From NCBI GenBank assembly GCA_001899085.1, contig MKVB01000006.1:208611-272610 (forward strand): a DNA stretch of 64,000 nucleotides, read 5' to 3'. Shown here in pieces: positions 15,805 through 25,460 of this stretch (its first letter is position 1; each line of letters begins with the position of its first letter). The position numbers and the translations under genes are program-made. Origin of the DNA: Devosia sp. 66-14 (GTDB lineage Bacteria > Pseudomonadota > Alphaproteobacteria > Rhizobiales > Devosiaceae). A model generated the notes under the pieces. The model was given only the letters and a program-made list of their open reading frames with translations, was not told the origin of the DNA and made no database searches.

Positions 15805-17691
15805 ATGTTGACCATTACCGATCTCAGTTATCGCATCCAGGGTCGTCCCCTGTTCGAGAATGCCTCGCTTGTTCTGCCCGACGGATCCAAAACCGGTTTC
15901 GTGGGCAAGAACGGCACGGGCAAGACGACGCTGTTCCAGCTCATCCTGGGGCAGATCGCGCCCGAGGGCGGCAGCATCGAGGTCAACAAGAAGGCCCGGA
16001 TCGGCGCGGTGGCGCAGGAAGCCGTGGCGAGCTCGATCAGCGTGCTGGACGTGGTGCTGTCGGCCGACAAGGAGCGGACGGCCCTGCTGGCGGAGGCAGA
16101 AACGGCGACCGACCCGCATCGGATCGGCGACATTCACACACGCCTTGCCGAGATCGACGCGCATACCGCCGAAGCGCGAGCCTCGACGATTCTCAAGGGC
16201 CTCGGGTTCGAAAAGGACCGGCAACTGGGGCCGACCTCGGAGCTGTCGGGCGGCTGGCGCATGCGCGTATCGCTGGCGGGCGTGCTGTTCTCGCAACCGG
16301 ACCTGCTGCTGCTCGACGAGCCGACCAACTATCTCGATCTCGAAGGCACGCTGTGGCTCGAGAAGTATCTCGCCACCTACCCCTACACCGTGTTCATGAT
16401 CAGCCACGACCGGGACCTGCTCAACAAGGCGGTCAATTCGATCGCCCATCTCGAGCATCGGAAGTTGACCTTCTACAAGGGCAATTACGACACGTTCGAA
16501 GAGACGCGCCGGATGCAGATGGAGCTCAACAACAAGAGCCGCGAGAAGACGCTCGACCAGATCGCCCACCTGCAGAAATTCGTCGACCGCTTCAAGGCCA
16601 AGGCCACCAAGGCCAAGCAGGCGCAGGCGCGCGTGAAAATGATCGCCAAGCTGAAGCCGCCGGCGGCGATGTTCGACGAGAGCTCGTCGCCGTTCAATTT
16701 CCCCGACCCCAAGAAGGTCCCGGCTTCGCCGATGATGACGTTCGACAACGTCTCGGTGGGCTATGGCGACAAGGTGATCCTCAGGCACATCACCAACCGG
16801 ATCGACCCCGACGACCGCATCGCGCTGATCGGCGTCAACGGCAACGGCAAGTCGACCTTCGCCAAGCTCCTCTCGGGCGACCTCAAGCCGATGGGCGGCG
16901 AGATGCGCAAGGGCAAGGGGCTGGAGATCGCCTATTTCGCCCAGCATCAGCTCGACAAGCTGAAGCCGGAGCAGACGCCGTTCGAGCACGTCGTCGAGCT
17001 GATGCCCTATGACAGCGAGGCCAAGCGCCGGTCGCGCGTGGCGCAGATGGGGCTCACCACCTCGCGGATGGACACCAAGGTGAAGAACCTGTCGGGCGGT
17101 GAACGCGCCCGCCTGCTGCTGGGGCTGATCACCTTCGGCGGACCGGGCATGCTGATCCTCGACGAGCCGACCAACCATCTCGATATCGACAGCCGCGACG
17201 CGCTGGTGGCAGCGCTCAACGATTATTCGGGGGCCGTGCTGATCATCAGCCACGATCGCCACCTGATCGACGCGACGGTCGATAAACTTTGGATCGCGCA
17301 GAACGGCACGATCGAGGAATTCGACGAGGATCTCGACACTTACCAGCGCCTGTTGACGTCCAACAGCAACGGCAAGGGCAAGAAGGAAGCGGCGGCGCTG
17401 GTGGTCGAAGACCGCAAGGCGGCGCGCCAGGATGCCGCGGCCAAGCGCGCCGAAGTGGCGCCTCTGCGCAAGTCGATCAAGGATCTCGAACAGAAGCTCG
17501 GCCGGCTGCGCGCCGAACTGGCGCGGGTGGACGGCTTCCTCGCCGACCCCAAGACCTATGACGGCGCGCCCGAGCGGGTGATCCTGCTGGGCAAGGACAA
17601 GGCGCGGTTCGAGGGAGAGATCGCCCGGGTCGAGGAAAACTGGCTGACGCTCAGCGAAGAGCTGGAGCAGGCCGAGAGGGCGATGGGATGA
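15805..17691 (+). CDS. ABC-F family ATPase (Uup-like)
   Basis: 628 residues, two ABC cassettes in one chain without membrane segments. Cassette 1: Walker A GKNGTGKTT, signature LSGGWRMRVSLA, Walker B LLLLDEPTNYLDLE. Cassette 2: Walker A GVNGNGKST, signature LSGGERARLLL, Walker B LILDEPTNHLDID. The linker between (about residues 240-320) is a charged helix pair (LDQIAHLQKFVDRFKAKATKAKQAQAR), the P-site tRNA interaction motif. A C-terminal coiled coil from about 545 is rich in K, E, R. ABC-F proteins act on the ribosome. ATG at 15805; upstream in-frame extension overlaps the divergent gene. Confidence 0.93.
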   Translation: MLTITDLSYRIQGRPLFENASLVLPDGSKTGFVGKNGTGKTTLFQLILGQIAPEGGSIEVNKKARIGAVAQEAVASSISVLDVVLSADKERTALLAEAETATDPHRIGDIHTRLAEIDAHTAEARASTILKGLGFEKDRQLGPTSELSGGWRMRVSLAGVLFSQPDLLLLDEPTNYLDLEGTLWLEKYLATYPYTVFMISHDRDLLNKAVNSIAHLEHRKLTFYKGNYDTFEETRRMQMELNNKSREKTLDQIAHLQKFVDRFKAKATKAKQAQARVKMIAKLKPPAAMFDESSSPFNFPDPKKVPASPMMTFDNVSVGYGDKVILRHITNRIDPDDRIALIGVNGNGKSTFAKLLSGDLKPMGGEMRKGKGLEIAYFAQHQLDKLKPEQTPFEHVVELMPYDSEAKRRSRVAQMGLTTSRMDTKVKNLSGGERARLLLGLITFGGPGMLILDEPTNHLDIDSRDALVAALNDYSGAVLIISHDRHLIDATVDKLWIAQNGTIEEFDEDLDTYQRLLTSNSNGKGKKEAAALVVEDRKAARQDAAAKRAEVAPLRKSIKDLEQKLGRLRAELARVDGFLADPKTYDGAPERVILLGKDKARFEGEIARVEENWLTLSEELEQAERAMG

Positions 17692-18119
17692 AGACGATGA
17701 CGGCGAGCGAGGTCGTGGCCCTGCTCGGCATGGAGCCCCATCCTGAAGGCGGCTTCTACAAGCAGACCTTCGCCGATACGCTCAACAGCACCGGCCGGCC
17801 GCATTCGACGCTGATCTACTACCTGCTCAGCGACCGGCAGACCGGCGCCTGGCATCGGGTGGACGCGGCGGAGGTGTGGCACTGGTATGCCGGCGCGCCG
17901 ATGCGGCTCGACATCTCGCGTGACGGCAAGCTGGTCAGTGCGCATGCGCTGGGCAACGACCTCGTCGCCGGCGAGCGACCGCAACTGGTGATCCCCGGCA
18001 ATGCCTGGCAACGCGCCGCCTGCCTCGGCGACTGGACGCTGGTCGGCTGCACCGTGGCGCCCGGGTTCCAGTTCTCGAAGTTCGAGCAGGCGGAACCTGG
18101 CTGGGAGCCAGGGGCCTAG
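17688..18119 (+). CDS. DUF985 cupin protein
   Basis: 143 residues. MTASEVVALLGMEPHPEGGFYKQTF is the typical start of DUF985 cupins. The barrel continues with STLIYYLLSDRQTGAWHRV, AEVWHWYAGAPMRL and WTLVGCTVAPGFQFSKFEQA; the histidines in WHRV and WHWY are candidate metal ligands. The start overlaps the stop of the ABC-F gene by four bases (ATGA), so the two are translationally coupled. Biochemical role unknown. Confidence 0.85.
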   Translation: MKTMTASEVVALLGMEPHPEGGFYKQTFADTLNSTGRPHSTLIYYLLSDRQTGAWHRVDAAEVWHWYAGAPMRLDISRDGKLVSAHALGNDLVAGERPQLVIPGNAWQRAACLGDWTLVGCTVAPGFQFSKFEQAEPGWEPGA

Positions 18120-18141
18120 CCGCCCTTCAGGAAGCGACGGC

Positions 18142-18588
18142 CTACCCCTTCTTCGCCCACTTGCCGTTGCCGTCCTGCTGCCAGTAGGTGACTGCGTTGC
18201 CGTCGCGCAGCGCTTTCCATGCCGCGCGAGCTTCGGTCACCGCATCAGGGTCGTGGCCGGAGAACATGAAGACGATGCGCTGATAGCCTTCACCCGATTG
18301 CGGTACGGCGCGATCGACGAAGAAGCGGACTTCGGCATTGTTGGGGTTGTGCGGGCGCGTGGTGATCAGCACCGGCTGCAGGTGGTCGGCATCGCCGCCG
18401 GCGAGCGAGTGGGGCAGGAAGCTGTCGTCGCGATAGGTCCAGAGCATGTCGTCGAGCACCCGGGCCCGCTCGTCACTGCCGGTTTCGACGACGACGCTCC
18501 AACCGCGTTCCAGCGATTTCTCCAGCAGCACCGGCAAGACGCGCTCGAGCGGTTGGCTCTCGAGGTGATAGAACAGGATCTCGGTCAC
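18142..18588 (-). CDS. holC: DNA polymerase III subunit chi
   Basis: 148 residues. The chi fold is recognisable: [30 protein letters not shown], then LDDMLWTYRDDSFLPHSL, the usual chi central block, and EARAAWKALRDGNAVTYWQQD near the C-terminus. Chi links the clamp loader to single-strand-binding protein. GTG start overlapping the previous gene's TGA by four bases, so it belongs to a pepA-membrane protein-holC operon; pepA-holC adjacency is common in proteobacteria. Confidence 0.93.
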   Translation of the reverse strand: MTEILFYHLESQPLERVLPVLLEKSLERGWSVVVETGSDERARVLDDMLWTYRDDSFLPHSLAGGDADHLQPVLITTRPHNPNNAEVRFFVDRAVPQSGEGYQRIVFMFSGHDPDAVTEARAAWKALRDGNAVTYWQQDGNGKWAKKG

Positions 18589-19163
18589 GCGGCCTCCTCG
18601 CTCGGCGGCACGGCGCCATTGCGCAGGGCGAGCGCGGTCAGTGTGTCGGCGAGCAGCGCGGCCGGACGATCCATGGCGCGCACCGGGATGTTGGCGAGGC
18701 CCGCGGCCGGCTGGCGGAACCCCGCAGTGCCGGCGCGGTAGGGACTGAGGCGGGTTTCGCGCGGCGTCTTGAGCGCCAGCAGCACACCACCGCCCCCGGG
18801 GGCCGGCGCGACCTCGACCACCTCGGCCCAGGCGATCGGCGCATCGCTGACGCGGCGGTCGAAGACGCCGTGTTCATCGATGGTCAGCACGGGCCGCTCG
18901 AGGCGCAGGTCGCCGATCACCACGCTGCCGACGGCGAGAAAGAACACTGCTACCGCAAGCGTCGGCAGGGCCAGCAGGGTCAGCTCGACGCTGGGGTGCA
19001 TGCCGAGGAGCCCGATGAGGCTCATCAACAGCAGCAGGCTGGGCAGCAGCGCGACCAGCCCGGCGAACAGGGCGATGGCCGCGACCGGCGGCAGCCACAA
19101 GCGCGAGGGATTGGCGACGAGCGGCAGATCGGCAAGTGCGCCGGAGGTTTGGGCGCCAGTCAT
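18585..19163 (-). CDS. Predicted two-helix membrane protein
   Basis: 192 residues from the ATG at 19163, which overlaps the pepA stop by four bases. Two strong membrane helices (about 25-50 and 60-88) precede a soluble beta-rich domain that resembles the pleckstrin-like bPH/STM3941 type of small membrane proteins ([42 protein letters not shown]). That resemblance is by pattern only. Sandwiched between pepA and holC and co-transcribed with both. Confidence 0.7.
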   Translation of the reverse strand: MTGAQTSGALADLPLVANPSRLWLPPVAAIALFAGLVALLPSLLLLMSLIGLLGMHPSVELTLLALPTLAVAVFFLAVGSVVIGDLRLERPVLTIDEHGVFDRRVSDAPIAWAEVVEVAPAPGGGGVLLALKTPRETRLSPYRAGTAGFRQPAAGLANIPVRAMDRPAALLADTLTALALRNGAVPPSEEAA

Positions 19164-20656
19164 TTGGCCTCGTAATTGTCGCGCACCAGCCGGTCGAGCA
19201 GCGCCACACCGAAGCCGGAGGCCCAGGCGGTGTTGGTCTCGCTGCTGGGCGAGGCCAGCGCCACGGCGGCAATATCGAGATGCGCCCATGGCACATCGTT
19301 GACGAAGCGGGCGAGAAACTGCGCGGCGGTGATCGAGCCGGCCGGACGGCCGCCCGAGTTCTTGATGTCGGCGAAGCGGCTGTCGATCTGTTTGTCGTAG
19401 GCGGCGCCCATGGGCAGGCGCCAGAGTTTTTCGCCGGTGGCGAGGCCAGCGGCCAGCAGCCTGGCCGACAGGTCATCGTTATTGGAGAAAAGTCCCGCGT
19501 GATCGCTGCCGAGCGCCACGCCGATGGCGCCCGTGAGGGTCGCGAGATTGATCATGAACTTCGGCTTGAACCTGTCCTGGGTGTACCAGAGCGCGTCGGC
19601 GAGAACCAGGCGCCCCTCGGCGTCGGTGTTGACGATCTCGATGGTGGTACCGCTCATCGCGGTGAGGATATCGCCGGGACGATAGGCGGTGCCCGAGGGC
19701 ATGTTCTCGACCAGCCCGATCACGCCGATGGCGTTGACCTTGGCCTTGCGGGCGGCCAGCGCGTGCATCAGCCCGGTGACGGCCGCGGCGCCGCCCATAT
19801 CGCCCTTCATGTCTTCCATGCCGAGGCCCGGCTTCAGCGAGATGCCGCCGGAATCGAACACCACGCCCTTGCCGATGAAGGCGATCGGCTGCTCCTTTGC
19901 CTTGCCGCCGTTCCAGCGCATGATGACGAGGCGCGGCGGGCGGGCCGAGCCCTGCGCCACGCCGAGCAAGGCGTTCATGCCGAGCTTGCGCATGGCCTTC
20001 TCGTCGAGTTGCTCGATCTCGACACCCAGCTCGGCAAGCTTGGCGGCCTCGGCGGCGAACTCCAGCGTGCCCAGCACATTGGGCGGCAGGTGGATCAGAT
20101 CGCGCGCCAGCAGCGTGCCTTCGGCGGTCGCCTGCCGGTCGGCGATGGCCTTGTCGACCGCCGGCTTGCCATCGACGTGCAGGGTCACCGCAAGGGCGCC
20201 GTCGGCGCCGTCGTCGGGCTTTTTGGCCTTGTAGGCGTCGAACTTGTAGTGCCTGAGGCGCAGGCCGGCGGCGAGTTCGGCCACCTGTTCGGGCGTCATG
20301 CCGGCTTCATCGAGCAGCACCGCGACCTTGTTGGCCTTGAGATTGGCCAGCTTGCCGGCGAGCGAACCACCCCGATCGGTCCAGGCGGAGAGGCTGCTCC
20401 CCTGCCCGGCCTTGCCGCTGCCGAGCACCAGCAGGCGATCTGCCTTGACGCCGGCGGGCGCCAGCAGGTCGATGACCTGGCCCTGCTTGCCCTTGAAGTT
20501 CGCCGCTGCGGCGATCCTCGTCCAATCTAGCCCGGTTGCCTGCCAGACGTCGGCGGCGCCACCGGTCGGAGCGGTGTCCTCGGCGACGTAGACGACCAGC
20601 GTGCCGGTCGCCTTGAGCGGCAGGGCGGCGGTCTTGATCTCGATCCGGTTCGGCAT
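19160..20656 (-). CDS. pepA: Leucyl aminopeptidase (M17)
   Basis: 498 residues, the normal size. The M17 signature NTDAEGRL (near residue 350) and the metal/lysine block [17 protein letters not shown] (near residue 265) are intact, as is GDMGGAAAV. The N-terminal half (1-170) is the poorly conserved regulatory domain. It removes N-terminal amino acids using two metal ions as a hexamer; in some bacteria it also binds DNA. ATG at 20656; first gene of the pepA-membrane protein-holC operon. Confidence 0.96.
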   Translation of the reverse strand: MPNRIEIKTAALPLKATGTLVVYVAEDTAPTGGAADVWQATGLDWTRIAAAANFKGKQGQVIDLLAPAGVKADRLLVLGSGKAGQGSSLSAWTDRGGSLAGKLANLKANKVAVLLDEAGMTPEQVAELAAGLRLRHYKFDAYKAKKPDDGADGALAVTLHVDGKPAVDKAIADRQATAEGTLLARDLIHLPPNVLGTLEFAAEAAKLAELGVEIEQLDEKAMRKLGMNALLGVAQGSARPPRLVIMRWNGGKAKEQPIAFIGKGVVFDSGGISLKPGLGMEDMKGDMGGAAAVTGLMHALAARKAKVNAIGVIGLVENMPSGTAYRPGDILTAMSGTTIEIVNTDAEGRLVLADALWYTQDRFKPKFMINLATLTGAIGVALGSDHAGLFSNNDDLSARLLAAGLATGEKLWRLPMGAAYDKQIDSRFADIKNSGGRPAGSITAAQFLARFVNDVPWAHLDIAAVALASPSSETNTAWASGFGVALLDRLVRDNYEAK

Positions 20657-20713
20657 GGGATGAAATACCTTGTGGTGAGGGGGCGGACGGGGTCCGCAAC
20701 AGGACGTTGTCGA

Positions 20714-20741
20714 CTGATAGTGGCTACGCCCGTCGCGTCAA
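20714..20741 (-). promoter_or_regulatory. Candidate promoter of pepA
   Basis: On the minus strand TTGACG (20736-20741) and TATCAG (20714-20719) are spaced 16 nt, ending 57 nt before the pepA ATG. Confidence 0.45.
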
Positions 20742-20881
20742 TCCCGCAACACCCGGTGGGCAACGGCCACCACCCTGCCCGATTGGCTTGCCAAGCGTGG
20801 GGGAGCGCGGGCAAAGTCCGCCCGGTTCATCGCGCCGGGGGCAGCCCGGCAGGTGGATGCGCGTCGGAACCCCGTGTAGGC

Positions 20882-21970
20882 ATGACTCGGCTAGGCACTT
20901 ATCTTTTCAGGCTTTTTGCCGCCGAAGCCGCTGCGCTGTTCGGGGTCGCGCTGACGATCCTGTACCTGGTCCAGCTGCTGAGAATCGTCGAGGTCGGCGC
21001 CGTCCGCGATCGGGGGCTCGGGACGCTGTTCTGGCAGACCATCCTGGGGTTGCCGCAGCTTGCCATCGCCTTTCTCTACGTGTGCCTCGCCATCGGGCTG
21101 GCCCGGGCGCTGCGCGCCATGCAGGCGTCGCGGGAACTCCACATCGTCCACGTATCGCAACGGCAGCCGGTGCTGCTGGGCACCATCCTTGGCTATGCCG
21201 CGGTCGGCACGCTGCTGGTGCTGCTGCTGTCGCATGTCGTGGCCCCGTGGGCGAGTCGCGAGAACAACCAGATCAAGGCGCAGGCGGCGGCCGACCTGGT
21301 GGGGCGCTCACTGGTGCCCAACCGCTTTGCCGAGCTGGGCGACGGCGTGACGATTACCGTCGGTGGTCGCGGCGCGGACGGCGAGATCACCTCGTTTTTC
21401 GCCGACGATCGCCGTGACGAGCACACCCGACGCACCTACATCGCCGACTCGGCGCTGATCACCGCCGACGAGTTCGGCTACGTCCTGCAACTGGCCGACG
21501 GAACCATCCAGTATCGCACCGCCGATGGGCAGTTCTCGGAGATTTCCTTCGTCCGTTACGACATTGCGCTGGAGCGCCTGACCGGCGACGAGGACACGGG
21601 CGAGCGGCGCGGCGACCAGAGCACCTACGGCATCATCACGCGCGGGCTCACCGAAGGCGAGTGGCCCGCCGAGTCGCTCCGCCGCATCGCCGAGCGCACC
21701 TCGGATGGCTTCCGGGTGCTGACGCTCTGCCTGTTCGTGGCGGCGATCAGCGCATTCCCCTCGGGTCGCCGCAAGGAACCGGTGTTGCCGGTGGAGATCG
21801 CGGTGCTGGGGGTGGTGCTGCTCGAGCGCGCCGTCACCTCCTACGCCCCGGTTGCGGGCTGGGCCCGCGAGACCAGCGGGGTGATCGTACTGATCATGCT
21901 CTCGGTGGCCATTCTGCTCTACCGGCTGCGGGTGTTCGCGCCCCTGCCCCGGGAGGTCCACAGCCGATGA
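20882..21970 (+). CDS. lptF: LPS export ABC transporter permease LptF
   Basis: 362 residues from the ATG at 20882; the upstream in-frame stretch is not homologous. Six membrane helices in a 3+3 arrangement flank a periplasmic beta-jellyroll (about 125-265). MTRLGTYLFRLFAAEAAALFG and the helix-3 segment with SHVVAPWASRENNQIK are typical LptF/YjgP features. With LptG it forms the inner-membrane permease that lifts lipopolysaccharide toward LptC-A-D. Its stop overlaps the lptG start (ATGA). Divergent from pepA, as in many proteobacteria. Confidence 0.95.
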   Translation: MTRLGTYLFRLFAAEAAALFGVALTILYLVQLLRIVEVGAVRDRGLGTLFWQTILGLPQLAIAFLYVCLAIGLARALRAMQASRELHIVHVSQRQPVLLGTILGYAAVGTLLVLLLSHVVAPWASRENNQIKAQAAADLVGRSLVPNRFAELGDGVTITVGGRGADGEITSFFADDRRDEHTRRTYIADSALITADEFGYVLQLADGTIQYRTADGQFSEISFVRYDIALERLTGDEDTGERRGDQSTYGIITRGLTEGEWPAESLRRIAERTSDGFRVLTLCLFVAAISAFPSGRRKEPVLPVEIAVLGVVLLERAVTSYAPVAGWARETSGVIVLIMLSVAILLYRLRVFAPLPREVHSR

Positions 21971-23031
21971 ACCGGATCGACTGGATCATCGTCCGGCGGT
22001 TGGGCAGCAATGTCGGGCTGACGCTCGTGGTGCTGTTCGTCATCGTACTCCTGGCCGAGTCGCTGAACACCACTCGTTTTGCCGCGCTGTCGGCCACCGG
22101 CGGTCAGGCGCTGGCGCTGACGGCCGTGGTGCTGTCGGCGGCGCGCTGGCTGATCGATACGTTGCCGCTGACTTTCCTCGTCGGGACGGTCGCGGGCCTG
22201 CTCAACCTGCAGGCAACGCGCGAGATGACGGTGATCAAATCCTCGGGCCAATCGGTCTGGCGGGTAATGGTGGCGCCGCTGGCCATCACCATTTTCGGCG
22301 GCGTGGTGATCACGCTGGTTGTCGATACCGCGGTGATCCAGTTCAACCGCACGCTGTCGCCGAGCAGCACATCGAGCGGCGAGGTCGGCCGAGCCGGCAC
22401 ATTGTGGCTCGACGAGCGGCAGGGCGATATCCACTACATTCTCGAAGCCGGCTATGTGAACCCGTCGGGGACGGCACTGGGCGGGGTGAACGTGTTTCTG
22501 ATGGACTCGCCGCGCGACCGCATCGAGGCGGCATCGGCCGAACTGGCGGGGGGCGAATGGGTGATGGCGGAAGCGACCCGCTACCGCTCCAACGAGATGC
22601 CCGAGGCGATGACCGATTTCCGGCTGCCGACGGCGCGCACGCCGGGTGACATGCGGGCTCGCATCGCCTCGATCAAGGACATGACGGTGTGGGAGCTGGC
22701 CGGATCGCTGGCGGCCAAGCTCAGCGACTCGCGGGAACGCGCCGAGACCGAAACCCGGTTCCTGCGGCTGCTTGCGCTGCCACTCACATTGTGTGGCTCG
22801 CTGGTCATTGCGTTCGCATTTACGGCCGGTTATCGAAGAACCAATAAGTATGGTGGGGCGGTACTTTATGGTATCGTCCTTGGCGTCCTGGTTTACGTTG
22901 TAACCGAGATGGCCGGACGTGCCGGGGGCGCCGGCGTGATGCATCCGGTCATTGCAGTTGCGGGGCCGGCAGTGGTGGCGATCGTCATCGGAGTGACGGT
23001 GCTGCTCAACAGGGAAGACGGGCGGACGTGA
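21967..23031 (+). CDS. lptG: LPS export ABC transporter permease LptG
   Basis: 354 residues with six membrane helices and a central periplasmic jellyroll. MNRIDWIIVRRLGSNVGLTLVVLF, LQATREMTVIKSSGQSVWRVM (the coupling helix that contacts the LptB ATPase) and the C-terminal TNKYGGAVLYGIVLGVLVYVV are family features. It starts inside the lptF stop and its own stop overlaps the lptD start, so the three are translationally coupled. The ATPase gene lptB is not in the window. Confidence 0.95.
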   Translation: MNRIDWIIVRRLGSNVGLTLVVLFVIVLLAESLNTTRFAALSATGGQALALTAVVLSAARWLIDTLPLTFLVGTVAGLLNLQATREMTVIKSSGQSVWRVMVAPLAITIFGGVVITLVVDTAVIQFNRTLSPSSTSSGEVGRAGTLWLDERQGDIHYILEAGYVNPSGTALGGVNVFLMDSPRDRIEAASAELAGGEWVMAEATRYRSNEMPEAMTDFRLPTARTPGDMRARIASIKDMTVWELAGSLAAKLSDSRERAETETRFLRLLALPLTLCGSLVIAFAFTAGYRRTNKYGGAVLYGIVLGVLVYVVTEMAGRAGGAGVMHPVIAVAGPAVVAIVIGVTVLLNREDGRT

Positions 23032-25331
23032 GCAAGATGCGCCGCGACCGGGGGATGGGGACGCGCCTGCGCCAGTTCGGCGCGGTGGTTGCGCTCGCCC
23101 TCCTGGCAGCTTCGCCCGCCGCCGCGCAGTTCCTGCCCGAGGGCTTCTTTGCCACGCTGCCCGAACCCGGCGCGCCGGCAAAGGTCGAGGCCAATGTCCT
23201 CTCCTACGACCGCAGCAGCGACGTGATCAGCGCGCAGGGCCGCGTACTGATGCAGTACGAAGGCTATTCGATCGCCTGCGAGGACCTGCGCTACGAGCAG
23301 AAGACCGGCAACCTGACCTGCGTGGGCAACGTCCAGCTGCTCGACCCCGCGGGCAACCAGTACACCGCGCAGAACATCGAAGTTACAGGCGGGATGAAGC
23401 AGGCCTTCATCCAGTCGCTGACCCTCACCACCACCGACGGGGCGAGGGTGACGGCAAACGACGTGCAGTATTCCAGCACGCTCGAGACGGTGCTCAACCA
23501 GGCGACCTACACGCCCTGCGGAGACTGCATCGACGCCAAGGGCAACCGTATCGGCTGGAAGGTGAAAGCGGCCAAGCTGATCCAGAACTCCGAGACCAAG
23601 ACCATCTATTTCGAGCAGCCATCGCTCGAGGTGCTGGGCATCCCGGTGGCCTGGCTGCCCTGGTTGTCGCTGCCCGATCCGAGCGCCAAGCAGAGCAACG
23701 GCTTCCTGTTGCCCAGCGTCAACTACAAGGCCGAGTATGGCGGCCGTATCACCGCGCCCTACTTTATCAATGTCGGCGACGACACGCAGATCCTGCTGGC
23801 GCCGTCGCTGATGTCGCGCCAAGGCTTCCTGATGGCGGCCGAGTGGCAGCAGCGCTTCGATTACGGCACGTTCACGGTCAAGGCGTCGGGTATCTACCAG
23901 CTCGATCCGGGTGCCTTCTCGGGAATCGGCAACCGTGAATGGCGCGGCGCCATCCAGAGTTCGGGGCGCTTCGAGCCGGTGGCGGACTGGACCGTGGGCT
24001 GGTCGTACAGCGCCTTCACCGACGCCGCCTATTTCGACGATTACGACTTCAACACCGACGACTGGGTGACCAACGAGGTCTACGCCACCCACCTGAGCAG
24101 CGACTTTTACGCCGACGTGCGGCTGCAGCAGTTCCTGAAACTGGGTCAGTTCGGCACCCAGGCTGCCGCCGATTCGGCGCAGGCGCAGCAGGCGGTGACG
24201 CTGCCGAACGCGCGCGGCGCGGGATATTTCGACCTCGGCGAATGGGGCCAGGTGCGGGCCAACGGCAACCTGCTCGGCGTACAGCGGGACGAGGACGCCG
24301 CGGCGCTTTATGCCGGCATTCCCTACGTCTTCGGCTACGAGGGCGCCAAGACGCACGCCTCGGGCGAGCTGAGCTGGCAGAACCAGATCATCGCGCCGGG
24401 CGGCGTGGTGGTGACGCCTTATCTCGGCCTGCGGGCGGACATCACCAACTACGACAGCGGCGACGCGGTCAGCGCGGGCGAGCCGGCCGACCAGTTCCTG
24501 TTCGAAGCGACGCCGATCGCCGCAGTGGACTTCCGCTGGCCCTTATTCGCCACCAGCGGGCTCGACACGCACCTGCTCGAGCCGATCGCGCAACTGGTCT
24601 ATCGCGGCAGCGACACCTCGCTGGTGGGGATCACCAACGACAACGCGCACAGCTTCGTACTCGATGACACCAACCTCTTCTCCTATGACCGCTTCACCGG
24701 CAGCGACCGGCAGGAAACCGGTCTGCGCGCCAATATCGGGGCGCGCTACCTCGCCAACTTCTCGGCCGGCCAATGGCTGGAGATCATCGCCGGCCAGAGC
24801 TTCCGCCTCGCTGGAGTGAACGCGTTCGGGACGGTCGATCCGGTCAATACCGGCGTCGGCAGCGGGCTCGAGGACGATGCGTCTTACATCGTGCTCGGAG
24901 CGCGCGGCTCGCCCTATGACGGGCTGACGCTGGGCGCCAAGATGCAGCTCGACCCCAACGGGCCGCGCGTGGCCCGGGCCGGTCTCGGCGGCACCTACGC
25001 CGTCGGGCCCTATTCGATCGGCAGCGACTATGTCTACCTGCCGGCGGATCCGGCGACCGGCGTGGTGGCGGACCAGCACGAGGTGACGGTACGGGCCAGC
25101 ACGCCGCTGCCGCTCGACTACTGGCGCGCCAATGGCAGCCTGTCGTGGAACGTCGCCGCCAATGAATGGCTCGAGGCGCGCGGCGAGTTGATCTACGACG
25201 ACGGCTTCTTCCTCGCCGGTGGCTTCGCGCAAGCCAACGCGGCGACGCATGAGACCCCCAATTCGGTTACGTTCGGCGTGCAGTTCAAACTGAAGGCGCC
25301 GGGGGCCGAATTCGGGATCATCAACTATTGA
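23028..25331 (+). CDS. lptD: LPS-assembly outer-membrane protein LptD
   Basis: 767 residues, GTG start overlapping lptG by four bases. Signal peptide to about residue 33 (LALLAASPAAAQ). An N-terminal OstA/LptA-like jellyroll (about 50-165: VLSYDRSSDVISAQGRVLMQYEGY, VGNVQLLDPAGNQY) precedes a 26-strand-type barrel domain (LptD superfamily block PWLSLPDPSAKQSNGFLLPSV). Cysteines in the pattern IACEDLRY, LTCVGN, PCGDC could form the disulfides LptD needs. It inserts LPS into the outer leaflet with LptE, which is not visible here. Confidence 0.95.
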   Translation: MSKMRRDRGMGTRLRQFGAVVALALLAASPAAAQFLPEGFFATLPEPGAPAKVEANVLSYDRSSDVISAQGRVLMQYEGYSIACEDLRYEQKTGNLTCVGNVQLLDPAGNQYTAQNIEVTGGMKQAFIQSLTLTTTDGARVTANDVQYSSTLETVLNQATYTPCGDCIDAKGNRIGWKVKAAKLIQNSETKTIYFEQPSLEVLGIPVAWLPWLSLPDPSAKQSNGFLLPSVNYKAEYGGRITAPYFINVGDDTQILLAPSLMSRQGFLMAAEWQQRFDYGTFTVKASGIYQLDPGAFSGIGNREWRGAIQSSGRFEPVADWTVGWSYSAFTDAAYFDDYDFNTDDWVTNEVYATHLSSDFYADVRLQQFLKLGQFGTQAAADSAQAQQAVTLPNARGAGYFDLGEWGQVRANGNLLGVQRDEDAAALYAGIPYVFGYEGAKTHASGELSWQNQIIAPGGVVVTPYLGLRADITNYDSGDAVSAGEPADQFLFEATPIAAVDFRWPLFATSGLDTHLLEPIAQLVYRGSDTSLVGITNDNAHSFVLDDTNLFSYDRFTGSDRQETGLRANIGARYLANFSAGQWLEIIAGQSFRLAGVNAFGTVDPVNTGVGSGLEDDASYIVLGARGSPYDGLTLGAKMQLDPNGPRVARAGLGGTYAVGPYSIGSDYVYLPADPATGVVADQHEVTVRASTPLPLDYWRANGSLSWNVAANEWLEARGELIYDDGFFLAGGFAQANAATHETPNSVTFGVQFKLKAPGAEFGIINY

Positions 25332-25460
25332 GTTCGATCGACGCAATCGATCGGGTATGCAACTTCTCCTGATCCCGGCCCAACCGATTTTGGCCGTATT
25401 CTTCCAACATTGAGTTGGCCGAGCCGGGGGCGATCCGGTGGCCTTCCCAAAGAACTGAAA

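Noticed and set aside
15766-17262. 498-residue minus-strand frame across the ABC-F gene
   Set aside because: Antisense shadow; both ABC cassettes are on the plus strand.
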